Shown one piece after another: positions 16,488 to 25,187 of a stretch of DNA of 64,000 bases (position 1 is its first letter; each line of letters begins with the position of its first letter). The position numbers and the translations under genes were made by a program. Origin of the DNA: Glycomyces buryatensis (GTDB taxonomy: Bacteria > Actinomycetota > Actinomycetes > Mycobacteriales > Micromonosporaceae); contig NZ_STGY01000083.1 in the NCBI RefSeq assembly GCF_004912275.1, positions 124,001 through 188,000 on the forward strand. The letters are read 5' to 3'. The notes beneath the pieces are model-generated. The model did no database searches. It was not told the origin of the DNA and saw nothing but the letters and a program-made list of their open reading frames with translations.

Positions 16488-17501
16488 GTGACGATGACCA
16501 CAACCAGCATGAAAGACGTCGCGCGCGCCGCGGGCGTGTCGGTCGGGACGGTTTCGAACGTGCTCAACCGGCCCGAGGCCGTCGCCGAGGAGACCCGCCG
16601 CCGGGTCCAGACCGCGATCGCCAAACTCGGGTACGTCCGCAACGACTCGGCCCGGCAGTTGCGGGCCGGACGCAGCCGCAACGTCGCGATCGTCGTGCTC
16701 GACGTGGCGAACCCGTTCTTCACCGACGTCGTGCGCGGGGCCGAACCGCTGGTCGACTCGGCCGGCGGGGTCGTAACCGTGTGCGACTCGGGCGAGGACG
16801 TGCACCGCGAGCAGCGCCACCTGGAGATCCTGGAAGAGCAGCGGGTGCTCGGGCTGCTCATCACCCCCGTCGACGGCTCCTCGTCGGAGCGGCTGGAACG
16901 CCTGACGGCCCATGACATCCCGGTGGTCCTGGTCGACCGCGGCGCCGGCCAGCACCCGCACTGCTCGGTGGCCGTGGACGACGTCTACGGCGGGCGCACG
17001 GCCGCCGCCCACCTGGTCGAGCGCGGCCACACCTCGATCGCGTTCATCGGCGGCCCGATCGCGATCCCCCAGGTCGGCGACCGCCTGGCCGGCTGCCGCG
17101 CGGTCTGCGAGGAGGCCGGGATCCATCTGGAGGCGTTCACCTCCGTGAGTCTGAACGTGGCCGGTGGACGCGAGGCGATCGAGCAGATGCTGGGCCTGCC
17201 CGAGGTGCCCACGGCGGTCTTCTGCGCCAACGACCTGGTCGCCCTCGGGGCGCTCCAGGGGCTGACCATGCACGGCGTCAAGGTGCCCGAGGAGTGCGCG
17301 ATCATCGGCTATGACGACATCGACTTCGCCGCCGCGGCGGCCGTCCCGCTCTCCTCGGTCCGCCAGCCCCGCTCCCAGTTGGGCCGCACCGCCGCCCAGC
17401 TGCTGTTCGACGAGATCGCCGAGGGCGAGGACCACACCCACCGCAACGTGGTGTTCCAGCCCGAACTGGTGGCCCGTGCGTCGACGGCCGCGGCCCTGTA
17501 G
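16488..17501 (+). CDS. LacI-family repressor of the rhamnose operon
   Basis: 337 residues. HTH at the N-terminus (MKDVARAAGVSVGTVSNVLNRP) with the hinge KLGYVRNDSARQLRAGRS. The periplasmic-binding-like effector domain ends in CANDLVALGALQGL and IGYDDIDFA. Divergent from rhaM with two matching operators between, so rhamnose or a rhamnose metabolite is the probable effector (inferred). TAGACT at 16476-16481 lies six bases before the GTG at 16488, implying a leaderless transcript. ATG at 16494 with a GAGG-like site is the alternative start. Confidence 0.93.
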   Translation: MTMTTTSMKDVARAAGVSVGTVSNVLNRPEAVAEETRRRVQTAIAKLGYVRNDSARQLRAGRSRNVAIVVLDVANPFFTDVVRGAEPLVDSAGGVVTVCDSGEDVHREQRHLEILEEQRVLGLLITPVDGSSSERLERLTAHDIPVVLVDRGAGQHPHCSVAVDDVYGGRTAAAHLVERGHTSIAFIGGPIAIPQVGDRLAGCRAVCEEAGIHLEAFTSVSLNVAGGREAIEQMLGLPEVPTAVFCANDLVALGALQGLTMHGVKVPEECAIIGYDDIDFAAAAAVPLSSVRQPRSQLGRTAAQLLFDEIAEGEDHTHRNVVFQPELVARASTAAAL

Positions 17502-17513
17502 GATATCGCTGAC

Positions 17514-17527
17514 CTTTACCGATAAAG
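17514..17527. promoter_or_regulatory. candidate LacI-type operator upstream of arabinofuranosidase
   Basis: CTTTACCGATAAAG is a 14-bp near-palindrome (12 of 14 positions symmetric) around a central CG, 61 bp before the abfA ATG and 13 bp after the lacI stop. Its half-sites differ from the rhamnose operators, so a different regulator would be expected. Confidence 0.45.
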
Positions 17528-17587
17528 TCGGCTGTCACCCGGTGATCCACGCTCCGGATGCGGTCACGATTCCCCTGAGAGGCAGCA

Positions 17588-19090
17588 ATGGCGCAGCACC
17601 ACCAAGCCCGCATCGAGTTCGATCCCCGATTCACCGTCGCCGAGGTGCCCGATCGGCTGTTCGGCTCCTTCGTCGAGCACCTGGGCCGATGTGTCTACAC
17701 CGGCATCTACGAGCCCGGCCACCCGACCGCCGACGCCGACGGCCTCCGCCAGGACGTGCTGGAATTGGTGCGCGAACTGGGCCCGACCATGATCCGCTAC
17801 CCCGGCGGCAACTTCGTCTCCGGCTTCCGCTGGGAGGACTCGGTCGGCCCCAAGGAGGAGCGCCCCCGCCGCCTCGACCTGGCTTGGGGCGTCACCGAGA
17901 CCAACCAGTTCGGGCTCAGCGAGTTCATGAAGTTCTGCCGCGCCACCGGCGTCGAGCCGAACATGGCCGTCAACCTCGGCACCCGCGGCATCGAAGCGGC
18001 GCTCGACCTCATGGAGTACGCCAACCACCCCTCCGGCACGGCCCTGTCCGACCTGCGCCGCTCGCACGGCGACGAGGACCCCTACGGCATCAAGCTGTGG
18101 TGCCTGGGCAATGAGATGGACGGGCCCTGGCAGGTCGGCCAGCGCACCGCCACCGAGTACGGCCGCATCGCCGACCAGACGGCGCGCGCGATGCGCATGA
18201 TCGACTCCTCGCTCGACCTGGTCGCGTGCGGCTCCTCCTCGCGCGGCATGCCGACCTTCGGCGAGTGGGAGGCCGAGGTGCTGTCCAACTGCTACGACTC
18301 GGTCGACTTCATCTCCGCGCACGCCTACTACCACCCCGGTGACGGCGACATCCCCAGCTTCATGGCCAGCGCGCAGGACATGGAGCTGTTCATCGACGGC
18401 GTCATCGCCACCGCCGACGCCGTGGGCGCGAAGCTCAAGAGCGACAAGAAGATCAACATCTCCTTCGACGAGTGGAACGTCTGGTACCAGCTGGAGTGGG
18501 AGAAGTCGGAGCACGCCAAGTGGGTCGAGGCCCCGCGGCAGCTGGAGGACCACTACTCGGCGATGGACGCGGTGGTGTTCGGGTCGCTCCTGATCACCCT
18601 GCTGCGCCGCGCCGACCGCGTCACGGCCGCATGCCTGGCGCAGCTGGTCAACGTCATCGGCCCGATCATGACCGAGCCTGACGGACCCGCGTGGCGCCAG
18701 ACCACGTTCTTCCCCTTCGCCGAGGCCAGCAAGTTCGGCCGGGGCAAGGTGCTGCGCGTCAACGCCGACTCGCCGGGGTTCGCGACCGACAAGTACGGCG
18801 AGGTCTCCTCGCTGCACTCGGTCGCGGTCGCGAACGAGGACGGCTCGGTGACGGTCTTCGCGGTCAACCGCGACCTGAACACCCCGATGACCCTCGAGGT
18901 CGATGCGGGCCTGGCTTCAATCGGCTCGGTCACCTGCTCGACGCTGACCGACGAGGACCCGAACGCGAAGAACACCCTGGAGAACCAGACCCGGGTCACC
19001 CCGGTCGAGAACCAGACCGTGGCGGTCGAGGGCGGCAAGATCACGGTCGAGCTGCCCGCGATGAGCTGGAACACCATCCGCATCGCCTGA
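17588..19090 (+). CDS. abfA: intracellular alpha-L-arabinofuranosidase, GH51
   Basis: 500 residues, no signal peptide, so it acts on imported oligosaccharides. The GH51 TIM barrel shows the acid/base Glu176 in WCLGNEMDGPWQ and the nucleophile Glu295 in ISFDEWNVWYQ, plus RYPGGNFVSGFRWED. The C-terminal beta-sandwich runs from ~385 (SVTVFAVNRDLN) to IRIA. It releases terminal arabinofuranose from arabinan or arabinoxylan fragments. RBS GAGAGG five bases before ATG. It follows lacI on plus by 86 bp and is ended by the hairpin at 19102. Confidence 0.96.
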   Translation: MAQHHQARIEFDPRFTVAEVPDRLFGSFVEHLGRCVYTGIYEPGHPTADADGLRQDVLELVRELGPTMIRYPGGNFVSGFRWEDSVGPKEERPRRLDLAWGVTETNQFGLSEFMKFCRATGVEPNMAVNLGTRGIEAALDLMEYANHPSGTALSDLRRSHGDEDPYGIKLWCLGNEMDGPWQVGQRTATEYGRIADQTARAMRMIDSSLDLVACGSSSRGMPTFGEWEAEVLSNCYDSVDFISAHAYYHPGDGDIPSFMASAQDMELFIDGVIATADAVGAKLKSDKKINISFDEWNVWYQLEWEKSEHAKWVEAPRQLEDHYSAMDAVVFGSLLITLLRRADRVTAACLAQLVNVIGPIMTEPDGPAWRQTTFFPFAEASKFGRGKVLRVNADSPGFATDKYGEVSSLHSVAVANEDGSVTVFAVNRDLNTPMTLEVDAGLASIGSVTCSTLTDEDPNAKNTLENQTRVTPVENQTVAVEGGKITVELPAMSWNTIRIA

Positions 19091-19101
19091 GGTGACGACA
19101 C

Positions 19102-19136
19102 GCGGGGGTCGGAGCGCTGTGCGGTCCGGCCCCCGC
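19102..19136 (+). terminator. hairpin terminator after abfA
   Basis: GCGGGGG (19102-19108) pairs with CCCCCGC (19130-19136), extended inward by CGG/CCG with one wobble. Located 12 bp past the abfA stop. No U-tract, as is common in actinobacteria. Confidence 0.65.
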
Positions 19137-19206
19137 ACGCATTGCAGAAGCAACTCGATTCGGGCCGACCGAACCCGGCACCCGCGATCGTGTCTACGGT
19201 GAGGAC

Positions 19207-20109
19207 ATGCGAGGTGTCAGCGACCGCGTCGGGCTGGCCCTGTTCGTCGGGGTGTCGATCTTCGCCGGGGGCAATGCGGTCGGCATCAGGTTCAGCAACC
19301 GGGAGCTGGACCCGCTCTGGGGCGCTTCTTTGCGGTTCGGAGCCGCCGCGCTGCTGCTCATGGCGCTCATGTCCGCCCGCAGGCTCCCGATGCCGCACGG
19401 ACGCGCACTCGCGGGTGCGATCGCGTTCGGGCTGCTCAACTTCGGCGTCACCTTCTCCCTGGCCTATTACGCCCTGGTCTATATCCACGCCGGGCTCGGC
19501 CAGACGATCCTGTCGATGGTGCCCCTGGTGACCCTGCTGCTGTCGGTGGGCCAGCGCCAGGAACAGTTCCGACCGGCGCTGTTGGTCGGCGTCCTCTTCG
19601 CGGCCGCCGGAGTCGCCGTGATCTCCCAGGCGCCGCTGCGCGAGGCGGTACCGCTGCTGGCGCTGCTCGCGGTCTTGGGCGCGGTCATGGCCTTCGCCGA
19701 GGCGGCCGTGCTCGCCCACCGGCTCCCCCGAATCCATCCGATCACCTTGAACGCCGTGGGCATGACCGCCGCGGCAATCGCGCTGTTCGCGGCCTCGTTC
19801 ACCGTCGGCGACCGGTGGGAGCTCCCCCGGCTCGCCGAGACCTGGTGGGCGCTGGCCTACCTGGTCTTCGCCGGTTCGGTCCTGACGTTCGTGTTCTATG
19901 TGCTGCTCATCGGCCGCTGGGGCGCCTCGCGGACCTCATACGTGTTCGTGGTGATCCCGGTCGTGACGATCATGCTTTCGGCCTGGCTCGACGATGAGCC
20001 GCTCACCTGGTCGCTGCTGCTGGGCGCGCCGCTGATCCTCTTCGGCGTCTATCTCGGCGCGCTCAGGCCTCCGAGACGTCGCGACGCGCCGACTCCGACG
20101 GTCCGCTGA
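19207..20109 (+). CDS. EamA/DMT-superfamily transporter
   Basis: 300 residues with ten predicted membrane helices in two EamA repeats. Repeat 1 spans about 6-140 (FVGVSIFAGGNAVGIRFSNREL, FGLLNFGVTFSLAYYALVYIHAGLGQ); repeat 2 spans 155-290 (FAGSVLTFVFYVLLIGRWGASRTSYVFV). Family members export or import amino acids, nucleotides or other metabolites; substrate unknown. TACGGT lies six bases before the ATG, compatible with a leaderless start, although GAGGAC could also serve as ribosome site. Convergent with the 20158 gene. Confidence 0.92.
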   Translation: MRGVSDRVGLALFVGVSIFAGGNAVGIRFSNRELDPLWGASLRFGAAALLLMALMSARRLPMPHGRALAGAIAFGLLNFGVTFSLAYYALVYIHAGLGQTILSMVPLVTLLLSVGQRQEQFRPALLVGVLFAAAGVAVISQAPLREAVPLLALLAVLGAVMAFAEAAVLAHRLPRIHPITLNAVGMTAAAIALFAASFTVGDRWELPRLAETWWALAYLVFAGSVLTFVFYVLLIGRWGASRTSYVFVVIPVVTIMLSAWLDDEPLTWSLLLGAPLILFGVYLGALRPPRRRDAPTPTVR

Positions 20110-20136
20110 GCCGGGACGTCCGGAGACGTCCCGGCT
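20109..20136. terminator. bidirectional hairpin terminator
   Basis: AGCCGGGACGTC and GACGTCCCGGCT form a perfect 12-bp stem with loop CGGA. The hairpin begins on the last base of the transporter stop codon and lies 22 bp past the stop of the convergent gene ending at 20158. Confidence 0.8.
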
Positions 20137-20157
20137 GCGCTTCGAGCCCTTCCGTGT

Positions 20158-20910
20158 TTACTGTGTGAACTCCGAGATCAGGTCGTGGAGCGCCGCGGCA
20201 CTGCTTCGGTCGCCTTGGACGGCGAGGGCGTCGGGGCCGGTGCGCCGCCACAGCCACATCAGGGCCTCGCTCGGGCTGCCGGAGACGGTCGCCTGCGCAT
20301 CGTCGGCGACGCCGTCTTCGACCGCGACCCGTTCGGGGCTGATCCGCACGGTCCAGGAGCACTCGCCGGTGTCGATCGCTACGACCAGGTCGCTGTTGGC
20401 GGTGAGGGTCTCGGCCACGTACTCATGGAAGGCGATGGAGCCCCATTCGAGCATGACGGTCACCATCTCGTCGATCCCGTCGCGGGCCAGGGCGGGATCG
20501 ACCGTCCCGATCGGCTCCCCCGCGGCCAGTTCGGCATCGGCGCGGTGGACCGCGGTCTCCTGCGCCATGCGGCGGATCCAGAATCCGACGGACTGGTCGG
20601 GGCCGTACCAGGTGAAGGACAAGGTCTCGGGCCCGCGGGCGTCGAACTCGGCGAGCAGCTCGGCCAGCGCGGCGTCGAAGCGTGCGACGGCAGCGCCCTC
20701 GCGGACGGGCATGTCCTCGTCGGCGGGTTCACGCAGGAGCCGCATGCACTGGATCTTGTGGTCGTAAACCTCGGTGACGTGGTCGAGCAGGTCGGTAGCG
20801 GTCCATTCGGGGCACGAGGGCACCTTGGCGTCGGGTTCGGCGCGGAGCGCAGCGGCCCTGAGAGCGGCGGCCTCGGTGACCAGGTGGGATTGGAGTAGGG
20901 AGTGATCCAT
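20158..20910 (-). CDS. maleylpyruvate isomerase-family (DinB-like) protein
   Basis: About 250 residues. N-terminal mycothiol-dependent maleylpyruvate isomerase-type four-helix domain (PSCPEWTATDLLDHVTEVYDHKI; metal-binding histidines expected in HVTEVYDH and in RMAQETAVHRADAE). The C-terminal MDMPI_C-like domain is around 165-250 (CSWTVRISPERVAVEDG, ALMWLWRRTGPDALAVQGD). Such proteins may use mycothiol; the reaction is unknown. Start uncertain: ATG 20910 has no clear ribosome site, and codons a little upstream are possible. The neighbouring gene at 20981 belongs to the same broad superfamily. Confidence 0.85.
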   Translation of the reverse strand: MDHSLLQSHLVTEAAALRAAALRAEPDAKVPSCPEWTATDLLDHVTEVYDHKIQCMRLLREPADEDMPVREGAAVARFDAALAELLAEFDARGPETLSFTWYGPDQSVGFWIRRMAQETAVHRADAELAAGEPIGTVDPALARDGIDEMVTVMLEWGSIAFHEYVAETLTANSDLVVAIDTGECSWTVRISPERVAVEDGVADDAQATVSGSPSEALMWLWRRTGPDALAVQGDRSSAAALHDLISEFTQ

Positions 20911-20980
20911 GTCCGCGATGGTGCCACGGACCTCCGACATCCGATCGAGTCGGCCTCGGAGGTGGGCCGCCGCCCTCAGG

Positions 20981-21580
20981 TCAGGCCGCTCGATCGGGCC
21001 GCCACGCGGGGTTTCGGCCGGTGATGCCGATGAGCCGGTCCAGGGGCGCGGCATCGGGATCGACCTCGAAGACCGGGCCGTAGATGCCCGCCCGGGCGGC
21101 CTCATCGTCGGCGTCCTGGCCATCGAATTCCAGCAGCAGCTCGACCGCCTCGGGCGGTAGTGCGTAGTGCTGTCCGGTGGCGCGGGAGAGGTCCCAGCCG
21201 TGGATGGCGACCTCGTTGTACGCCACCAAGCCCATGATCTCGGCGGGCAGGGTGACACCGCCCGCGGTGGTCTCGCCGGTCCATGCCTCGGGGTCGCTCC
21301 AGGCCGCGGCGAGGGTGTCCAGGCGGTCTGAGAGGGTCGTTCGCCACTGCGGGTCGAGGTCCGACGTCGGCAGGCCCGGCGGAGTGTCGGTGTGGGGCCC
21401 GCGTTCCTTCCGCGCGGCGCTGGTGAACGCCTGGGTCAGTCCGAGCAGGTGGTTCAGCAGCGCGCCGAGCGTGAACTCCTGGCAGGGCGTGGGGTCGGAC
21501 AGCCGCTGGTCGTCGACGCCCTTCAGCAGAGCTGCTACCTGTTCGGTGGCGGGACGGAATTCGATCGCGGTCTCATTCAT
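20981..21580 (-). CDS. TIGR03086-family metal-binding DinB-like protein
   Basis: 199 residues. TPCQEFTLGALLNHLLGLTQAF near residues 31-52 and VAYNEVAIHGWDLSRATGQ near 120-138 match the TIGR03086/maleylpyruvate-isomerase-like metal-binding family, with histidines at the expected helix positions. The catalytic role in most members is unknown. ATG 21580 with AGGAG nine bases upstream. Seventy bases separate it from the DinB-like gene downstream, which suggests co-transcription. Confidence 0.87.
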   Translation of the reverse strand: MNETAIEFRPATEQVAALLKGVDDQRLSDPTPCQEFTLGALLNHLLGLTQAFTSAARKERGPHTDTPPGLPTSDLDPQWRTTLSDRLDTLAAAWSDPEAWTGETTAGGVTLPAEIMGLVAYNEVAIHGWDLSRATGQHYALPPEAVELLLEFDGQDADDEAARAGIYGPVFEVDPDAAPLDRLIGITGRNPAWRPDRAA

Positions 21581-21641
21581 GAATGCACGCTCCTATAGGC
21601 GGGAATGGCTCACCTACAGAGACGAGCCCCGGCACTGGAAT

Positions 21642-22358
21642 TCATCGAACCGTACCGTCGTTGTCGGCGTCGAGACCGGCCTCGTAGGCGATGATCGCCG
21701 CCTGCACCCGGTTGTCGATGCCGAGGGCGGTGAAGAGCGCGCTCAGATACTGCTTGACCGTGCCTTCGGACAGATGCAGGGCCCTCGCGATCTGGGCGTT
21801 GGACTGTCCCTTCCCGATTCCAGCGAGCAGATCGCGCTGCCGAGGTGTGAGGGCTTCGACCCGGGAACGGGCCCGGGCGGCGCGATCGGAGCGTCCGCCG
21901 GTCTGCTGGCGTAGCAGCCAGCGCCCGACCCGTGGAGAGAACGCGGCACCGCCGGCCGCCAGCGCGCGCACGCCCGCGATCAAGTGGTGGGGGTCGTCGG
22001 ATTTGAGGAAGAATCCGAGAGCGCCGAGTCTGACGGCCTCGGCGATGTACGTCTCGTCGGAGAAGGTGGTCAGCATCGCGACCGGCACGGCCGGGCTCTC
22101 GCGGCCGAGCTGTTCGAGCACGCGGATGCCGTCGAGTCGGGGCATCTGGATGTCGAGGAGGATCACCTCCAGCAGGTGCCGGCGGGCCAGGTCGAGGGCC
22201 TCGACCCCGTCGGAGGCCTCAGCGGTGACCTCGATGCCGGGGGCGGTGGCGAGGATGCCGGCGATTCCCGCGCGGACGAGCCGGTCGTCGTCGGCCAGCA
22301 GCACTCGCACTGGGGAGTCCTGTTGGGGCTCTGGGAGTTCGGGGAGCGATGCGGTCAT
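21642..22358 (-). CDS. NarL/LuxR-type response regulator
   Basis: 238 residues. Receiver domain 17-130 with acid pocket Asp23/Asp24 and phospho-acceptor Asp69 (VILLDIQMPRLDG). LuxR HTH at 170-232 (LTPRQRDLLAGIGKGQSNAQIARALHLSEGTVKQYLSALFTALG). Partner of the histidine kinase immediately upstream, which it overlaps by ATGA. Target genes unknown; the divergent DedA genes are candidates. Confidence 0.95.
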   Translation of the reverse strand: MTASLPELPEPQQDSPVRVLLADDDRLVRAGIAGILATAPGIEVTAEASDGVEALDLARRHLLEVILLDIQMPRLDGIRVLEQLGRESPAVPVAMLTTFSDETYIAEAVRLGALGFFLKSDDPHHLIAGVRALAAGGAAFSPRVGRWLLRQQTGGRSDRAARARSRVEALTPRQRDLLAGIGKGQSNAQIARALHLSEGTVKQYLSALFTALGIDNRVQAAIIAYEAGLDADNDGTVR

Positions 22359-23824
22359 GAGGGCGGGATCGTATCAGTGGAGACGACCCGGTCGTCCGCG
22401 AAGCAGACCCGGTAGACGTCGACGCGTTCGAAGAAGCTGACGGAGGCTTCGTAGTAGTTGCAGGTCGCGCCTGGAGGTTCGGGAAGGACCGCGTCCGGCT
22501 CATCGAGCATGTCCACCGCGGGGAGCACCCGTTCCGTCGCTTCCCGGGTGTCGCCGACTTCGATGGCCGCGAAGCTCTCGGCGGGCAGTGTCGAGCCGAC
22601 ATTGTGGTACACGAAGTATCCGGCCACCACCAGAGCCGAGACGACGAGCCCCGCGGCCGGAACCATCCACGCCAGCCTCGTCGCCAGGTGACCGTGCCGT
22701 TTGGCGCCCGCGGCCTCTTCGACGAGCACATCGATGCGCGAGGGCTGGGGTCGTGTCGCGGTCGGCGACGGCATCGACGAACACGGCAGCCGCAGGATCA
22801 GGGTGAAGTCCTCACCGTCCTCCGCTTCGAGACTGCCGCCGAGGATGGCGGCCCGGTGCCGCAGCGCGACGAGGCCATGGCCGCTCGGACCGGCTGCAGG
22901 ACGCGGCGAAGCCGCCGCGTTGCGCATCTCCAGCACCACCTCGTCGCCGACGGCGTCGACGGCGATCCGCACCTCGGCGTCCGGCGCGTGCTTGGCGGCG
23001 TTGGTGAGCCCTTCCTGGAGCGCCCGGAGCAGCGCGGCACGGGTGTAGTCATTGGCGGCGGACTCGACGGCGGGCGCGATCGTGCTTCGCACCGAGACGC
23101 CGGAGGCCCGCGCGCGCTCGATCACGTCTTCGATGCCAAGTCCGCTCAGGGATGCCGTGACGGCGGACGTCCGTCCCGTCAGCAGCCCGACCGTCTCGCC
23201 CAACTCGTCCGCCGCGGCGGCCGCGTTCGCCCTGATGCTCTCCATCTCGGCCCTCGCCCGCGGCGGCAGCTCCTCATCGAGGGAGAGGCGGGCGGCCTGG
23301 ACGGCGATCAGAGTCAACCGGTGCCCCAGGCCGTCGTGCATCTCGCCGGCCATCGCCTCGCGCTCCAATGCCACGGCCCGCTCGACGCGCGCATCGTGCT
23401 CCCGTGCCTCGGCGAAGGCCAGGTCCCAGCCGCGCTGGAGGAAGCTCCGCCGGGCTCGCACCGCGGTCATGATCAAGATGACGACGAGGAAACCGAAGGC
23501 ATAGACGATGCCGAAGAAGAAACCGGCCAAGGCGTTCGACCACGACTGATGTCCGAGCACGGTCATGGTCCCGAGCATCGCCGCCGCGGCGATCACCACG
23601 AGCGGCCAGGGCGGCTTCAGGAAGCCGACGGCCAAGCCCACGACGATCATATTGATCGCCAGGCCCACTTCGTTGAACTGCACCGACCAGAACAGGACGG
23701 CACCGAGGAGGACACCCGCGACGGCGGCGACCGCCCAGGTCGCCGCACGCGCGAGCCGGGGCCGCGAAGACGCATCATTGTCGAACACCTCTCCAAGATA
23801 GGGAGGCGGAATCGAATGCGGCAC
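22355..23824 (-). CDS. sensor histidine kinase with extra C-terminal membrane-anchored extracytoplasmic domain
   Basis: 489 residues. Four membrane helices (about 28-46, 53-70, 72-90, 98-121), then HisKA_3 with phospho-His163 (AGEMHDGLGHRLT) and an HATPase_c domain to ~347 (EGLTNAAKHAPD, GPSGHGLVALRHRA). Most NarL-type kinases end there. This one continues with a linker, a fifth helix (~384-405) and an ~80-residue outer domain, 410-489. That domain contains EVGDTREATERVLPAVD and CNYYE...YRVCFADDRVVSTDTI, which resembles a BamE/SmpA-like fold with two cysteines (455, 474). GTG at 23824 lacks a ribosome site; TAACGA six bases upstream suggests a leaderless start. Divergent from dedA. Confidence 0.92.
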   Translation of the reverse strand: MPHSIPPPYLGEVFDNDASSRPRLARAATWAVAAVAGVLLGAVLFWSVQFNEVGLAINMIVVGLAVGFLKPPWPLVVIAAAAMLGTMTVLGHQSWSNALAGFFFGIVYAFGFLVVILIMTAVRARRSFLQRGWDLAFAEAREHDARVERAVALEREAMAGEMHDGLGHRLTLIAVQAARLSLDEELPPRARAEMESIRANAAAAADELGETVGLLTGRTSAVTASLSGLGIEDVIERARASGVSVRSTIAPAVESAANDYTRAALLRALQEGLTNAAKHAPDAEVRIAVDAVGDEVVLEMRNAAASPRPAAGPSGHGLVALRHRAAILGGSLEAEDGEDFTLILRLPCSSMPSPTATRPQPSRIDVLVEEAAGAKRHGHLATRLAWMVPAAGLVVSALVVAGYFVYHNVGSTLPAESFAAIEVGDTREATERVLPAVDMLDEPDAVLPEPPGATCNYYEASVSFFERVDVYRVCFADDRVVSTDTIPPS

Positions 23825-23895
23825 TCGCTTTCGTTAGTGCTTCGCCTCGCCTTCAGCACTGCCTGACGGTGCCCGACCCCGCTTAGCGTTGCCGC

Positions 23896-24519
23896 ATGCT
23901 CGACCAATTCACCCAGTTCCTCGACGCCGCAGGCGAACACGGCCCCGCAGTGCTCGCGTTCGTCTTCGTCGTATCGGCAGTCGAGGCGGTCTTCGGTCTC
24001 GGCGCGCTCGTACCCGCCGAGACCGCCCTCGTCCTCGCCGCCATCGTCCTCGCCGAAAGTCCACTGCTGTTCGCCGCCGTGTTCGCCGCCGCCGCGGGAG
24101 CCTTCATCGGCGACCACTTCGGCTTCGCCATCGGCAGAAGACTCGGCACGAGAATCGCCGACACCCGCGCCGTGCGCAGGATCGGCATGGAGCGGTGGCA
24201 TCAAGCCGGCCGCTTCGTCGAACGACGCGGCGTCGGCGTCATCGTCGTCGCCCGTCTGCTGCCGGGCATCCGCACGCTGGTCGCCGCGGCGGCCGGCGCA
24301 TCACAGATCCGTTACCGACGCTTCGCGCCCGCCACGGGCATCGCCGCCCTCGTGTGGTCGCTGCTGTGGGTCCTCGGCGGTGCCACTCTCGGACCGGCGT
24401 TCCTCCAAATCGCCGAACGGGCGACGCTCCCGGTGTTGACCGCGGTCGCAGCGGTCGTGGCCGCGGTCATCGTCCTGCGTCTGATGCGCAGGCGCACCAA
24501 GGGGACGGCGACGCGATGA
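23896..24519 (+). CDS. DedA-family membrane protein
   Basis: 207 residues. DedA/SNARE-associated fold with VFGLGALVPAETALVLA, AGAFIGDHFGFAIGRRLGTR and VVVARLLPGIRTLVAAAAGAS (the conserved FGR and R-PG-R motifs), plus four to five helices. The superfamily includes undecaprenyl-phosphate and phospholipid scramblases. TAGCGT at 23884-23889 lies six bases before the ATG, so the mRNA is probably leaderless. It overlaps the next DedA gene by ATGA, and the two-component system is divergent. Confidence 0.92.
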   Translation: MLDQFTQFLDAAGEHGPAVLAFVFVVSAVEAVFGLGALVPAETALVLAAIVLAESPLLFAAVFAAAAGAFIGDHFGFAIGRRLGTRIADTRAVRRIGMERWHQAGRFVERRGVGVIVVARLLPGIRTLVAAAAGASQIRYRRFAPATGIAALVWSLLWVLGGATLGPAFLQIAERATLPVLTAVAAVVAAVIVLRLMRRRTKGTATR

Positions 24520-25187
24520 GCCTCGGCCTGCCGATCGTGGCCCTCCTGCTGGCCGCACTGGTCATCGCCGACTTCTTCGTGCCGATGATCCCGAGCGCCA
24601 CCGCCGTCGCGACCCTCGCCGGCTTCCTCGTCGGCGATGAGCTCCTGATCGCGAGCCTGATCGCCTGGGCCGCGCTCGCCTCCTGGCTCGGCGACGTGCT
24701 GGGCTACCACGCCCTCCGTCATACCAGGGCCAGGATGCGAAAGCCGATCCTCAACTCCGCCAGGATCACCCGCCTCGAAATCAAGCTGCGCGAAACACTG
24801 CGGCACCGGCCGCGCCGGACGACGGTCATCGCCAGATTCCTGCCCGCGGGCAGGACGGCGCTGGCCTGGGCGGCCGTGGCCGCGCCGAACTACCGGCACT
24901 CGAACATGGCGGCGATGGCGGGAGTCGCGTGGGCTTCGTACATGGTCGGCGTCGGTCTGCTCATCGGCTGGATCTTCGGGGCGGGGCTCTTCTCCGCGGC
25001 CACGACGGTGACGTCGGTCGTCGCCTTGTCGGTGGCCTTGGGCTGGTGGTTCAAGGGAACCCGGTCGGGCCCGCGCAAGGCCGACGGGCCGGCGTGGGTG
25101 CGGCTTCGCGGCGGGACGCGCGAGGCGTCCCGCCGGTCGTCCCCGGTCACGCCGCCTGGTGGGCCCTCCAGCCTCCGGCGGCGGTGA
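24516..25187 (+). CDS. DedA-like membrane protein with long basic tail
   Basis: 223 residues from ATG 24516 (MSLGLPIVALLLAALVIADFF). Contains VPMIPSATAVATLAGFLVGDEL, SWLGDVLGYHALRH, TVIARFLPAGRTALAWAAVAAP and VGLLIGWIFGAG, so it is DedA-related but lacks the canonical acidic start of the first copy. The last ~45 residues are Arg/Gly/Pro-rich and unlike the family; they may be a C-terminal extension. Its 3' end overlaps the convergent allophanate hydrolase by 41 bp. Close paralog of 41244-41813. Confidence 0.88.
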   Translation: MSLGLPIVALLLAALVIADFFVPMIPSATAVATLAGFLVGDELLIASLIAWAALASWLGDVLGYHALRHTRARMRKPILNSARITRLEIKLRETLRHRPRRTTVIARFLPAGRTALAWAAVAAPNYRHSNMAAMAGVAWASYMVGVGLLIGWIFGAGLFSAATTVTSVVALSVALGWWFKGTRSGPRKADGPAWVRLRGGTREASRRSSPVTPPGGPSSLRRR

